The notes: a model not told the origin generated them from the letters alone. Counted from the first letter of the stretch, positions 51,467 through 60,748 are shown. The stretch is 64,000 nucleotides of DNA from Algibacter sp045066735 (GCF_045066735.1 NZ_JBISHH010000013.1:124001-188000); one strand, 5' to 3'. Made by a program: numbers and translations.

Positions 51467-52534
51467 TTAGCTTGCGTAAAATTCAAAGGCATTTAATATG
51501 ATACTATCGTCAACTAAACAGTCAATTTTTGTCACACCAATATCTTCAAGTAAAACAAAATTAATATTCCCATGGTGGTTTTTCTTATCATATTTAAGTA
51601 GTTCTATGATCGCAGGAAGCTCATTTTGTTCAATAGTAATTTTACCATAATAGCTTAAGAATAAGTCTTTAATTTTTAAAGTTTTCTCTTTAGGGAAGTT
51701 TGTTAATTCTGTAGAAATATAACAAGCTAATATCATTCCAACAATTATAGCTTCACCGTGTAATAAAGTTGTTTTATTTGGGTTACTTAAAAAATAAGAC
51801 TCTATCGCGTGACCAATTGTATGGCCAAAGTTTAGTGTTTTTCTTAATCCATTTTCGAAAGGATCTTCTTCAACAACGTTCTTTTTAATAATAACCGACT
51901 CATAAATTAATCCATCTAAATCATCGAGGGATAGTTTAGATAAGTCTTCAAATTTACTCCAATAAGTATCGCCAGTAATTAATCCGTGTTTTAGCATTTC
52001 GGCTAATCCAGAACGCATTTGGTTTACTTCCAAAGTATTTAAATAATTAGTGTCTATCAAAACTAAATTGGGATTACTAATAACACCCACTTGGTTTTTT
52101 AAATGCCCTAAATCTACCCCAGTTTTGCCTCCAACAGAAGCGTCTACCATAGAAAGTAGAGTCGTTGGCACATTTATGTAAGCAATACCACGTTTGAATG
52201 TACAAGCTACAAAGCCACCTAAATCGGTAATAACACCCCCGCCAATATTTATTAGTAAACTTTTACGGTCGGCATCTAGTTCTGATAAGGTATTCCATAC
52301 ACCAACACAAGTTTCCACGGTTTTGTTTATCTCGCCAGATTCTATTTCCATAATTTCAATTACAGCCGTTGTTTCCATTTTTTCTAAGAAAAGAGGTAGG
52401 CAATGCTGGTGCGTATTTTCATCAACAAGTATGAAGATTTTTGAAAAATTATTTTCTTTAAGATGTTTATTTAGTGAAGAATAACAAGTGTTGTTAAAAT
52501 GTATTGTACAGTTTTTTGTGCTTATAGAATCCAT
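51467..52534 (-). CDS. aroB: 3-dehydroquinate synthase
   Basis: A 355-aa enzyme of the shikimate pathway converting DAHP to 3-dehydroquinate with NAD and a divalent metal. The sequence has IGGGVITDLGGFVACTFKRGI, VPTTLLSMVDASVGGKTGVDLGHLKNQVG, AEMLKHGLI, a GLRKTLNFGHTIGHAIES stretch with metal-binding His, and LLHGEAIIVGM. Length is normal. It is divergent from the proline dehydrogenase gene across 92 bases. Confidence 0.96.
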   Translation of the reverse strand: MDSISTKNCTIHFNNTCYSSLNKHLKENNFSKIFILVDENTHQHCLPLFLEKMETTAVIEIMEIESGEINKTVETCVGVWNTLSELDADRKSLLINIGGGVITDLGGFVACTFKRGIAYINVPTTLLSMVDASVGGKTGVDLGHLKNQVGVISNPNLVLIDTNYLNTLEVNQMRSGLAEMLKHGLITGDTYWSKFEDLSKLSLDDLDGLIYESVIIKKNVVEEDPFENGLRKTLNFGHTIGHAIESYFLSNPNKTTLLHGEAIIVGMILACYISTELTNFPKEKTLKIKDLFLSYYGKITIEQNELPAIIELLKYDKKNHHGNINFVLLEDIGVTKIDCLVDDSIILNAFEFYAS

Positions 52535-52603
52535 AAAATATTTAAACTTTTTAAAAACGTGAAATTAAGGAGATTTTATATAAAATGATAACTTAGCAAT
52601 AAT

Positions 52604-52611
52604 TATATTTG
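52604..52611 (+). promoter_or_regulatory. -7 promoter element of the proline dehydrogenase gene
   Basis: TATATTTG, a TAnnTTTG match. The TTG codon at 52609-52611 is part of this box and so cannot be a start on this transcript. That supports the ATG at 52627. Confidence 0.6.
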
Positions 52612-52626
52612 CAAAAAAAATGGCAA

Positions 52627-53802
52627 ATGAATACGAATTTGATATTTAATAACACCGAAATCGCTTTTTCCTTGAAAAGTGACTCTCAACTTGAAAGAGC
52701 TTATTTTTTGTTTAAGATGATTTCAATCGAGCCTTTGGTTCGTATTGGAACGGTGGCTACTAATTTTGCTTTAAAGGCGCACTTACCTGTGGAGGGCTTG
52801 ATACGCTCTACGGTATTCGATCATTTTTGTGGAGGTGTAAATGAAGATGACTGCTTAACGGTTATCAATAATATGTATGAAAAAGGCGTTAGTTCTGTTT
52901 TAGATTATTCTGTTGAAGGTAAAGAGAGTGAAATTGAATTTGATGCAGCGATGAAGAAGCTTTTAAAAATCATCGAATTTGCTAAAAACTTAAATGCTAT
53001 TCCTATTGCAGTTTTTAAACCTTCTGCTTTTGGTCGTTTTTATTTATATGAAAAATTATCAAAAGGTGATGCTTTATCGGAAAAAGAGCAAGAAGAGTGG
53101 CTTAGAGTTGTAACTCGGTTCGATACTGTTTGCGCTAAGGCTAAGGCTTATGATGTTGCTGTTTTAATTGACGCTGAAGAAAGTTGGATGCAAGATGCTG
53201 CAGACAATTTAGTAACCCAATTGATGGTGCGATACAATACAGAAAAGCCAATAGTTTACAATACACTACAAATGTATCGCCATGATAGAATGTTATTTTT
53301 AGAGGCAGAGCATGCTAAAGCAAAGGCAGGTAATTATTATCTAGGATTTAAATTAGTTCGTGGTGCTTACATGGAAAAAGAGAATGATAGAGCAGAGGAT
53401 AAAGGTTACATATCTCCAATTTGTGTTAGTAAAGCGGCAACGGATCAGAACTTCAATACCGCTCTAAATTATATGTTAGAAAATCTAGATGATATGTCCG
53501 TTTTTGCGGGCACACATAACGAGGATAGTTCCTATTTGTTAATGGAGCTCATGGAAAAGAATGGTATTGCAAATAATGATGCTCGTGTATGGTTTGGCCA
53601 ACTATATGGTATGAGTGATCATATTAGTTTTAATTTAGCAAATGAAGGGTATAACGTGGCTAAATACATGCCATTTGGACCTGTTAAAGATGTGATGCCT
53701 TATCTTATACGTAGAGCTGAAGAAAACACGTCTGTTGCAGGGCAAACAGGGCGCGAACTGGCTTTATTATCTAAAGAAAAAAAACGTAGAAAACTACTTT
53801 AA
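52627..53802 (+). CDS. Proline dehydrogenase family protein
   Basis: A 391-aa FAD-dependent TIM-barrel enzyme that oxidises proline to pyrroline-5-carboxylate, feeding electrons to quinone. Recognisable parts are LDYSVEGKESE, IAVFKPSAFGRF, VLIDAEESWMQDAAD, NTLQMYRHDR, GFKLVRGAYMEKEND, FAGTHNED and the C-terminal YMPFGPVKDVMPYLIRRAEENTSVAGQ (substrate-binding RRxxEN). The ATG at 52627 is preferred to the TTG at 52609, which lies inside the promoter box. No P5C dehydrogenase gene is adjacent. It converges on the dehydratase gene at 53799 with a 4-base overlap of the 3' ends. Confidence 0.94.
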   Translation: MNTNLIFNNTEIAFSLKSDSQLERAYFLFKMISIEPLVRIGTVATNFALKAHLPVEGLIRSTVFDHFCGGVNEDDCLTVINNMYEKGVSSVLDYSVEGKESEIEFDAAMKKLLKIIEFAKNLNAIPIAVFKPSAFGRFYLYEKLSKGDALSEKEQEEWLRVVTRFDTVCAKAKAYDVAVLIDAEESWMQDAADNLVTQLMVRYNTEKPIVYNTLQMYRHDRMLFLEAEHAKAKAGNYYLGFKLVRGAYMEKENDRAEDKGYISPICVSKAATDQNFNTALNYMLENLDDMSVFAGTHNEDSSYLLMELMEKNGIANNDARVWFGQLYGMSDHISFNLANEGYNVAKYMPFGPVKDVMPYLIRRAEENTSVAGQTGRELALLSKEKKRRKLL

Positions 53803-54872
53803 ATATGTTCTAAATAGCTGTTTAATATAGATTTTACGTCTTTATTAGGCATGGACGCTGTTATTTCAGAAAGGTTTTTCAAATAGGTTTTTGGGAAGAC
53901 GTCATTCTTCCTTTTCTTCACTATAAAAATATCTTTATTGGCTGTAGGTAATAAAATTTCATTTTCTGAAACTAAATCTTCATGAAGTTTTTCTCCTGCT
54001 CGTAAAGTTGAGAATTTTATTTCTACTTGTTTTTTGTTACAAAAGGTAATTAGTCGTTCTACCAAGTCTGTTATTTTTATAGAATTTCCCATATTAAACG
54101 TAAACAGCTTATTTTCGTCAGAATCGTTTTTAGCAATTTGTAATATAAGTTGACAAGCTTTTGCTTTATTAATAAAATATCTTGAAATAGCTTCATGCGT
54201 AATAGTTATAGATTGTTCTGTTTCAATACGTTTTTTAAACAAAGGAACTACGGAGCCGTTAGAACCAAATATATTGCCAAAGCGTGTGGTTAAAAATAAT
54301 GTTGAATTCGATTTATCAAGCGAAAATAAGTAATCTTCTGATATACGCTTAGACAAACCCATAACGCTAATTGGGTTCACAGCCTTGTCCGTAGATATAA
54401 AAATAAATTTTTTAATTTTATGCTTAATAGCTAAATCTGCTAATATTTGGGTTCCAAAAATATTAACTTTTATAGATTCCAATGGATTTAATTCCATTAA
54501 AGGAACATGTTTATATGCTGCTGTATGGAAAATAATAGTTGGTTTAAATGTTTGAAATAAATGCTCTAAAGCGTCTTTTTGAGTAATATTTAAAATTAAG
54601 AAATTAACGTTTGGTATGTTTTCAAATTCAGATTCATTCATTAAATCGTGTAAAGGTGATTCGGCAATATCAATTAAAACAAGTGTTTTAAACTTGCACC
54701 GAGTGAGTTGTTTAGAAAGCTCACTACCTATAGATCCCGCCGCTCCAGTAATTAGAATAGTTTCATTTGAAAAATCGAAATTCGAAATGTTTTGGGCAGG
54801 TTTTTCTATGTCGGGAAATAAACCTGATGCCTTTAGTAATTTATCGATTTGGTTTTCTGTTGCTGTATCCAT
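53799..54872 (-). CDS. Short soluble UDP-sugar 4,6-dehydratase (CapD/FlaA1 catalytic domain only)
   Basis: A 357-aa extended SDR lacking the N-terminal membrane part of the PglF-like protein at 46219. It has ILITGAAGSIGSELSKQLTRC, FHTAAYKHVPLMELNPLES, STDKAVNPISVMGLSKRISEDY, TTRFGNIFGSNGSVVPLFKKR and a LRAGEKLHEDLV tail. It would make a UDP-4-keto-6-deoxy-HexNAc. It is 85 bases downstream of a priming sugar transferase (54958) and apart from the main locus, so the pair may serve a second glycan or protein glycosylation. Its 3' end overlaps that of the proline dehydrogenase gene by 4 bases. Confidence 0.9.
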   Translation of the reverse strand: MDTATENQIDKLLKASGLFPDIEKPAQNISNFDFSNETILITGAAGSIGSELSKQLTRCKFKTLVLIDIAESPLHDLMNESEFENIPNVNFLILNITQKDALEHLFQTFKPTIIFHTAAYKHVPLMELNPLESIKVNIFGTQILADLAIKHKIKKFIFISTDKAVNPISVMGLSKRISEDYLFSLDKSNSTLFLTTRFGNIFGSNGSVVPLFKKRIETEQSITITHEAISRYFINKAKACQLILQIAKNDSDENKLFTFNMGNSIKITDLVERLITFCNKKQVEIKFSTLRAGEKLHEDLVSENEILLPTANKDIFIVKKRKNDVFPKTYLKNLSEITASMPNKDVKSILNSYLEHI

Positions 54873-54957
54873 TTACTTTTATCTACGTATCGCAAATTAC
54901 TGATAATAATTTCTATGCACAAAATGAAATGTTTAGCGCGTGATAGAGATGTAAGTG

Positions 54958-55551
54958 TTACTTTGTTATTACTTTTATAACAGTAAGAGCAATAAGTTTT
55001 AAATCAAAAAAGAAATGACGTTTTCGAATGTATTCTTTATTAAATTTTAATTTATCGGGAATTATCGTTTTTATAAACAACTCTTCTGGGTTTTCTGCGG
55101 CTTTTAGTAATTCAACTTCATTTCTATATTTTAAAGAAGCCAAACCTGTAATTCCCGGTCGCACTTGAAAAATTTGCATGTCATCTTCAGAATAAAAATT
55201 AACATAGTAGCGCAGTTCTGGCCTTGGGCCTACAAAACTCATATCGCCTTTTAAAATATTAATGAGTTGGGGAAATTCGTCTATTTTGTAACGTCGTAAA
55301 AAATACCCAACTTTAGTAACTCGTAAATCATGGTTTCCCAAAGTAAGTAGGCCTTTTTGTTGCGATTGTATTTTCATGGTTCTAAACTTGAAAATATTAA
55401 AATCACAATTGTTTTTACCCACACGACCCTGAATAAAAAAAATAGGGCCTTTAGAATCTATTTTAATTATAATTGCGAGAATAAGAAGAATTGGCAATAG
55501 AACTATTAAACCGAATAAAGCAAAAACAACATCAAAAACACGTTTTATCAT
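54958..55551 (-). CDS. Priming sugar-1-phosphate transferase (third copy, divergent)
   Basis: A 197-aa PglC-type transferase with KRVFDVVFALFGLIVLLPILLIL at the N-terminus, DFNIFKFRTMKIQSQQKG, IDEFPQLINILKGDMSFVGPRPE, FQVRPGITGLASLKYRNE and EYIRKRHFFFDLKLI. It differs from the two copies at 23-25 kb in having ASLKYRNE instead of WAQVKGRN. It matches the subgroup often paired with stand-alone dehydratases. Its ATG overlaps the stop of the upstream small membrane protein by one base. Confidence 0.92.
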   Translation of the reverse strand: MIKRVFDVVFALFGLIVLLPILLILAIIIKIDSKGPIFFIQGRVGKNNCDFNIFKFRTMKIQSQQKGLLTLGNHDLRVTKVGYFLRRYKIDEFPQLINILKGDMSFVGPRPELRYYVNFYSEDDMQIFQVRPGITGLASLKYRNEVELLKAAENPEELFIKTIIPDKLKFNKEYIRKRHFFFDLKLIALTVIKVITK

Positions 55552-55928
55552 TAAGGCTTTTCGAATTTTAAATCGGTAATAGTTGCAATGCTGTCACAGT
55601 TTTCAACAGTTAGAATAATTTCTTTCTCGTTAAATTCACCTTCCACCATGTAAATACCACAAGGGGCTTTTCTAGGATTACTATCGGAAAAGTTAATATC
55701 TCCTTTTTTCAAAACATGTCTAATTTCAGTAGAATCGATAACGTTTTCAGAAATATAACTAGATATTGACGCACTGAAAACGATTTGTTTAGAATTGATG
55801 TTTTTTAAAACTCTAGCGTCTGGTCCGTAACTGCAAGATGTTTTTTTTCCGTTTAAAAAGAAAGCTAAAATAACTAAACCAATAGAAAATCCGCCAAGAT
55901 AATAGCCAATACGCTGAATAAGTTTCAT
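55551..55928 (-). CDS. Small membrane-anchored protein (possibly DUF4258-like)
   Basis: A 125-aa protein with one N-terminal hydrophobic segment (about 7-25, GYYLGGFSIGLVILAFFLNGK). A conserved-looking KKTSCSYGPDARVLKNI follows, and then a soluble domain with two more Cys (APCGIYMVEG, VENCDSIATI). I recall this family next to alanine dehydrogenase in other Flavobacteria, annotated as DUF4258, but cannot confirm it here. It lies 35 bases downstream of ald on the same strand and overlaps the sugar transferase start by one base. Confidence 0.8.
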   Translation of the reverse strand: MKLIQRIGYYLGGFSIGLVILAFFLNGKKTSCSYGPDARVLKNINSKQIVFSASISSYISENVIDSTEIRHVLKKGDINFSDSNPRKAPCGIYMVEGEFNEKEIILTVENCDSIATITDLKFEKP

Positions 55929-55963
55929 TTAAAATATTTTGATAATAATTTAGGGTAAGTTGT

Positions 55964-57163
55964 TTAAAATATAAGCAAGTTAATATCACTGTATTCTAAT
56001 CCAAACCATTCTCCCACAGATTTACTTGTTAAAATCCCGTGGTAAAAGTACAACCCATTTTTTAAACCGCGATCAAAACGCAATGAATTTTCTAAGCCAC
56101 CATCTTCAGCAATTTTTAATAAATATGGCGTAAAAATATTACTAATGGAAACCGATGCCGTTCTAGAATATCTCGCGGGAATATTAGGCACGCAATAATG
56201 AACAACATTATGCTTTACAAAAGTAGGATGCTTATGTGATGTAACCTCGCTAGTTTCAAAACAACCACCCATATCAATACTTACATCAATAATTATTGCT
56301 CCTTTTTTCATGTGTTGCACCATGTTTTCTGTAACAACAATGGGAGCTCTGTTAGTTCCTCGTACTGCACCAATAACAACATCACAACGTTTTAAAGCTT
56401 TGGTTAAATTTTTTGGTTGAATAGTTGATGTATAAATGGGACGCCCCAAATGTGTTTGAATACGACGTAATTTTGTTAGCGAGTTATCAAAAACTTTAAC
56501 GTTAGCTCCTAAACCAATGGCGCTTCTGCTTGCAAATTCGCCCACCGTTCCTGCTCCTAGAATAACAACTTCTAAAGGCGGTACACCACTAATATTGCCA
56601 AACATGAGTCCGTTGCCAGTATTGGCATTGGAGAGTAACTCTGCGGCAATAAGTACCGAGGCCGTTCCTGCAATTTCACTTAGCGATTTTACAGCAGGGT
56701 AGGCGTTATCAGAATCTCGAATAAACTCGAAAGCTAAAGCTGTAATACGTTTAGCAGCTAAGGTTTCAAAATACTTTTTATGTTGTGTTTTTAGCTGTAA
56801 CGCTGAAATAATTATAGTTTGTGGATTTATAAGTTTAATTTGTTCTAAACTCGGCGGTTCTACTTTTAATATCATCGGACACGCAAAAACTTTTTCGGTG
56901 TCTTTTGTAATTTCAGCTCCAGCTTCGCTATAATCTTTATCACTAAAATTGGCGCCTTCTCCCGCACCAGATTCTAATAAAACACGGTGACCATTGCATA
57001 CTAACGCATAAACGGCGTCTGGTGTTAAACAAACTCGTTTTTCTTTGTAAGCCGTCTCTTTTGGGATACCAATAAATAATTCTCCTTTTTTCTTAAATAT
57101 TTCTAAAGTTTCCTCTTGAGGTAAAAGTTGTTGCTTCGTAAAAGGTGAAAGTGTTTTATTCAT
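55964..57163 (-). CDS. ald: Alanine dehydrogenase
   Basis: A 399-aa NAD-dependent dehydrogenase interconverting alanine and pyruvate plus ammonia. It has GIPKETAYKEKRVCLTPDAV at the N-terminus (substrate Arg/Lys), FEFIRDSDNAYPAVKSLSEIAGTASVLIAAELL, the NAD fold VVILGAGTVGEFASRSAIGLGANVKVFD, and NMVQHMKKGAIIIDVSIDMGGCFETSEVTSH. It is longer than B. subtilis Ald, like other Bacteroidota forms. The ATG at 57163 is chosen; the frame extends to a TTG at 57184 through a poly-Phe/Asn stretch that looks like leader DNA. Confidence 0.93.
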   Translation of the reverse strand: MNKTLSPFTKQQLLPQEETLEIFKKKGELFIGIPKETAYKEKRVCLTPDAVYALVCNGHRVLLESGAGEGANFSDKDYSEAGAEITKDTEKVFACPMILKVEPPSLEQIKLINPQTIIISALQLKTQHKKYFETLAAKRITALAFEFIRDSDNAYPAVKSLSEIAGTASVLIAAELLSNANTGNGLMFGNISGVPPLEVVILGAGTVGEFASRSAIGLGANVKVFDNSLTKLRRIQTHLGRPIYTSTIQPKNLTKALKRCDVVIGAVRGTNRAPIVVTENMVQHMKKGAIIIDVSIDMGGCFETSEVTSHKHPTFVKHNVVHYCVPNIPARYSRTASVSISNIFTPYLLKIAEDGGLENSLRFDRGLKNGLYFYHGILTSKSVGEWFGLEYSDINLLIF

Positions 57164-57319
57164 ATTTTTATTAAAAAAAAACAAATTACAAATAAATTTT
57201 GTAATTCAATTCATCAAAATATAGAATTAAAACGATGAAATATAAACCTTCGTAGAAATGTAAGAATTTTGATTGTTTTTAGTGCGGGCATACCGCAAAA
57301 TGTATTCGTTTTTTTATTT

Positions 57320-57327
57320 TAAGTTTG
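57320..57327 (+). promoter_or_regulatory. -7 promoter element of the beta-barrel receptor gene
   Basis: TAAGTTTG matches TAnnTTTG. It is repeated at 57331-57338 as part of a tandem TTAAGTTTG, just before the ATG at 57344. The first copy leaves room for a short leader. Confidence 0.5.
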
Positions 57328-57343
57328 CATTAAGTTTGTATGT

Positions 57344-59764
57344 ATGATAAGAAAAATTGTTACCATATTTTTATATTTATTTTCAATTACAGGGCTCTCT
57401 CAAAGCTTGGAAATAAAGGGTAAAGTTGTTGATATTGAAAATAACCCTGTAGCTTTTGCTAACATAATAATTTTAGATGGTACAAGTAGTTCTGGTTTTA
57501 AAGGAGCGACATCTAATGAAACTGGTGATTTTGAGATTACTAATTTAAAAGCTAAGGATTATACATTAAAGATTAGTTTTCTAGGATATAAAACAGAAGT
57601 TATTGAACTTAAGTTAGATAAGAGTGTTTTACTTGGGGTGATTACCTTAAAAGATGAGCAGCAAGAACTTGATGGTGTGTTTTTGGTAGCTAAAAAACCA
57701 ACTGTAAAACGCATGGTGGATCGCTTAGTTTTTAATGTTGAAAACTCCACATTATCTAATAATAATATGTTAGATGTTTTAAAGCATACACCGGGTGTTT
57801 TAGTTAATAATGATGGTATTTCTATAAAACATTCAAATCCTACAATTTATATTAACGATAGAAAGGTTCATTTATCTACAAATGAAGTTTTACAGCTCTT
57901 GGAAAGTATGCCTGCCAATAATATAAAGGCTATTGAAGTAATAACGTCACCACCGGCTAAGTATGAAGCAGAAGGAGGTGCTGTGCTAAATTTTATTACC
58001 AGTAAAAATTTAATTTCGGGTTATAACGGGAGCGTTTTTGGTAATTTTAAGCAAGGTTTTAAATTTCCGAAATACTCAGTTGGAACAAGTCATTTTTTTA
58101 AAGGAGAAAAGATAGATGCCTACATTAACTATAATATAAGTCCAAGAAAAGATTATAGAGATAATGACGAGTTTATTAATTTTATCAATAACGATGGCGT
58201 TCGTTCTAGTTGGGAAACTGATTACAAAAGAACTCGAAAATCATCAAATCAGAATATAAATAGTAATATCGATTATACCATTGATGATAGGAATACATTG
58301 AGTTTTTCTGCTAATTTAATGTTTCTACCAAAATCGGGAACAGAAACAGATATTAATTCGTTAACTGAAGTTTATGGTGCAGCAGGTGTATTAGATTCTA
58401 CGTTTAATACCATGAACAGTGCTGTAGATAAAACAACCAATGCTGCTTTTACCTTAGATTATTTTCATCAATTAAGTGAAAATGGTGAGCAATTATCATT
58501 TAGTGCACATCACACAAATTTTAGTTTTAATAGCGACCAAGATGTAAATACAGAATATTTATTTCCCGATCAAAGTTTAATTAGAAATAATAGATTTGAA
58601 TCAATTTCTAATCAAGATATTAAGCTTTACACGGGGCAATTAGATTATGAGCTTCCAGTAAATGAAACTGATTTCTTAGAAGCAGGAGTTAAAGCTTCAT
58701 TTATAGATTCAGAGAACGTATTAGATCGTTTTTTTGTTGATAATGGAACTAGAGTAGAGGATTTAGATAATTCTGATACCTTTTTATACAATGAAACTAA
58801 CCTTGCTGTATATGGTAGTTATAGTAAAGATTGGGATCAGTGGAGTTTAAAAACAGGGCTAAGAGCGGAATACACAAATATTGAAGGAAATTCACTGTCT
58901 GACAATGAAATTAATAAATCTGATTATTTGAAGTTTTTTCCAACGCTTCATGTGATGAACGTTTTAAATGAAAACAACGAAATCTATTTCAATTACAATA
59001 AGCGTATTTATAGACCTAGATATAGCCAATTAAATCCGTTTAAGTTCTTCTTGAGTGATAACTCATATAATACCGGGGACCCTAATTTAAAGCCCCAAAT
59101 AGATGATAATTTTATTTTAGGTTACACCCTTAACGCAAAATATACTTTTGAGCTTTATTATAGAAATGAGAGCAACCCTTCTATACAAATAGTGTTTCAA
59201 GATAATGATTCTAAACTGTTGAAGAATGTTGATACCAATATAGATAGGAGTATATCTTACGGATTAGATTTTACAACATTTACACCAGTGATATCTAATT
59301 GGGATCTTTATGTGTATTCCTCTTTGTTTTATTATGAAAATAGGTTTGAAGCCTTAGAAAGTAACGACCAATTGTATACTACTGATAAGTGGTCGGTGTA
59401 TTTACAAATGGTAAATTATTTTTCTTTTCTAAAGGATAAAACATTAACAGCAGATGTTATGTTAACTTATATATCTCCTTTGGTAGATGGGCCTAGTGAA
59501 ACAAGTACTAGAGCAGGCCTAGACATTAATATCCGGAAAACATTTTGGGATAATAGAGCGTCTTTAACAATAGGAGTTACCGATATTTTTAATGGCCAAA
59601 ACTTTATGCAAACCACAAAATATTTAAATCAAGATATTTTATTGAATTCCAGAATGGAGAATAGATTGTTTACGCTTGGTTTTAATTATAAGTTTGGTAA
59701 TTTTAGATTACAAACTAATAAGAAAGATATAGAATCTACAGAACGAGAAAGATTGCAACAATAA
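57344..59764 (+). CDS. Outer-membrane beta-barrel protein with CarboxypepD_reg and TonB-receptor-like plug
   Basis: An 806-aa outer-membrane protein. The signal peptide (residues 1-20, IFLYLFSITGLSQS) is followed by a carboxypeptidase-regulatory-like domain (about 22-105, EIKGKVVDIENNPVAFANII). A TonB-plug-like domain comes next (LDVLKHTPGVLVNNDGISIK around 145-240), then a beta barrel of the OMP_b-brl_3 type ending in an aromatic-rich strand (FTLGFNYKFGNFRL). No SusD partner is nearby, so it is not a Sus-type glycan importer. The ligand is unknown. It is a single gene with its own promoter, and the terminator is about 180 bases downstream. Confidence 0.9.
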   Translation: MIRKIVTIFLYLFSITGLSQSLEIKGKVVDIENNPVAFANIIILDGTSSSGFKGATSNETGDFEITNLKAKDYTLKISFLGYKTEVIELKLDKSVLLGVITLKDEQQELDGVFLVAKKPTVKRMVDRLVFNVENSTLSNNNMLDVLKHTPGVLVNNDGISIKHSNPTIYINDRKVHLSTNEVLQLLESMPANNIKAIEVITSPPAKYEAEGGAVLNFITSKNLISGYNGSVFGNFKQGFKFPKYSVGTSHFFKGEKIDAYINYNISPRKDYRDNDEFINFINNDGVRSSWETDYKRTRKSSNQNINSNIDYTIDDRNTLSFSANLMFLPKSGTETDINSLTEVYGAAGVLDSTFNTMNSAVDKTTNAAFTLDYFHQLSENGEQLSFSAHHTNFSFNSDQDVNTEYLFPDQSLIRNNRFESISNQDIKLYTGQLDYELPVNETDFLEAGVKASFIDSENVLDRFFVDNGTRVEDLDNSDTFLYNETNLAVYGSYSKDWDQWSLKTGLRAEYTNIEGNSLSDNEINKSDYLKFFPTLHVMNVLNENNEIYFNYNKRIYRPRYSQLNPFKFFLSDNSYNTGDPNLKPQIDDNFILGYTLNAKYTFELYYRNESNPSIQIVFQDNDSKLLKNVDTNIDRSISYGLDFTTFTPVISNWDLYVYSSLFYYENRFEALESNDQLYTTDKWSVYLQMVNYFSFLKDKTLTADVMLTYISPLVDGPSETSTRAGLDINIRKTFWDNRASLTIGVTDIFNGQNFMQTTKYLNQDILLNSRMENRLFTLGFNYKFGNFRLQTNKKDIESTERERLQQ

Positions 59765-59940
59765 CTCTATTATGTTCTCTTTTTTAAAGCTTAACTTTTT
59801 AAATTAATATAGAGAAGAGTTGTTTTTTATATTAAGCCTGTAGATAACGGTTAAGGTTATATTCTAGTCCTTGATACTAGATTTTAATTGTTATTTAACT
59901 CAATAAGTTTTAAACCTATTCAAAACGTTTTAAAGGAAGA

Positions 59941-59975
59941 AATCCGCAAAGCTAAATTGGCTTGCGGATTTTTTT
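59941..59975 (+). terminator. Intrinsic terminator downstream of the beta-barrel receptor gene
   Basis: AATCCGCAA-A-GC (59941-59952, one bulged A) pairs with GCTTGCGGATT (59960-59970), followed by a T run to 59975. The rest of the 356-base gap 59765-60120 shows no open frame with features. A weaker AGAGAAGAGTT/AACTCT pairing near 59763-59821 lies closer to the stop codon. Confidence 0.75.
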
Positions 59976-60120
59976 ATGCGGTTATCTCGTATTTTTTAAT
60001 ACTATTTCCAGAAAATTATTAAAAGCGGTTTTAAATACTACCGTTTAAGTTTTACCTAGGAAATCTCTCGTAAAGTTTAAATAAGAAAAATATTATTGCT
60101 AATAGAGTAGTTGCTTGCTA

Positions 60121-60660
60121 TTAAAAATATTCTTTTATTTTATGCCAAAAACTTTTTGGCGAAACTTTAAATTCGTCCTCTAAATCTTGTAAGGACTTGT
60201 TTGCGTTATTTACCTTATTAAATATTTGTGCTCTTATTAGGTAAATGGAGGGAATAATTATAATCATAATTGGAATCAAATACACAAGTTGATTTGAATC
60301 CACATACATTAAATCATCATTTATTGTTGTAAATATTTGGTATATGTACATTGAAATTGGCACTAGCAACGTGTGGTACCACCAATGGCGACAAGTAAAA
60401 AACCAAATAAATAGTAAAAATAGGGGCATTGCTTTTCCCATTAAGGTCCAAGCAACAGTAAGCATACTTCCGTAATATTTACTATCATATCTAAACAAAA
60501 AAGTATCCCAAGTTGGTGTATTTGGGACACTTTCGTAAAGGTAAAATAAATAGGGTGTAGCCGCAATTAAAGTTGCTACTATACTTCCTATTATCAAACT
60601 TTGCTTATCCGTGCGTTGGAACTCTGATTGCACTTCTTTGAATTTTTGCAGTTTGTTGTT
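60121..60660 (-). CDS. Hypothetical membrane protein downstream of secreted peptide 1
   Basis: A 179-aa protein from the first ATG (60660). Segments about 25-45, 65-90, 95-110 and 125-145 are hydrophobic (SIVATLIAATPYLFYLY, LMGKAMPLFLLFIWFFTC, LVYLIPIMIIIIPSIYLI), and the tail is charged. No family recognised. The first 18 codons overlap the 3' end of peptide gene 1 in another frame. A TTG start just after the peptide stop (giving IIGSIVATLIAATPYLF) would remove the overlap, so the true N-terminus is uncertain. It is probably translated from the same mRNA as peptide 1, because no promoter or terminator lies between them. Confidence 0.7.
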   Translation of the reverse strand, partial: NNKLQKFKEVQSEFQRTDKQSLIIGSIVATLIAATPYLFYLYESVPNTPTWDTFLFRYDSKYYGSMLTVAWTLMGKAMPLFLLFIWFFTCRHWWYHTLLVPISMYIYQIFTTINDDLMYVDSNQLVYLIPIMIIIIPSIYLIRAQIFNKVNNANKSLQDLEDEFKVSPKSFWHKIKEYF

Positions 60661-60748
60661 CATTTTGATTAATTGTGTTAGCTGCATAAGCTGTAAACAA
60701 CATTCCTCCGAAAATCGCAACTGCGATTAAGTAATTTTTTGCTTTCAT
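60605..60748 (-). CDS. Small secreted peptide precursor, copy 1 (47 aa)
   Basis: A 47-codon gene reading MKAKNYLIAVAIFGGMLF at the N-terminus, then TAYAAN, a probable signal-peptidase I site after AYA, leaving a basic mature peptide of about 25 residues ending EQQTAKIQRSAIRVPTHG. Copy 2 lies 1080 bases upstream. Across codons 30-47 the two copies differ at seven codons, all synonymous, which shows selection on the peptide. Elsewhere there are five amino acid differences. A TAGATTTG -7 box, an 11-bp-phased direct repeat and a GGGTTTCCC element lie upstream in the same order as in copy 2. No known family was recognised; a signalling or antimicrobial role is speculative. Confidence 0.8.
   Translation of the reverse strand: MKAKNYLIAVAIFGGMLFTAYAANTINQNEQQTAKIQRSAIRVPTHG

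Noticed and set aside
60661..60720. Longer TTG start for the 60121 membrane protein
   Set aside because: It would run antiparallel to no feature but would overlap most of peptide gene 1; residues are not hydrophobic or conserved-looking, and an ATG at 60660 is available.
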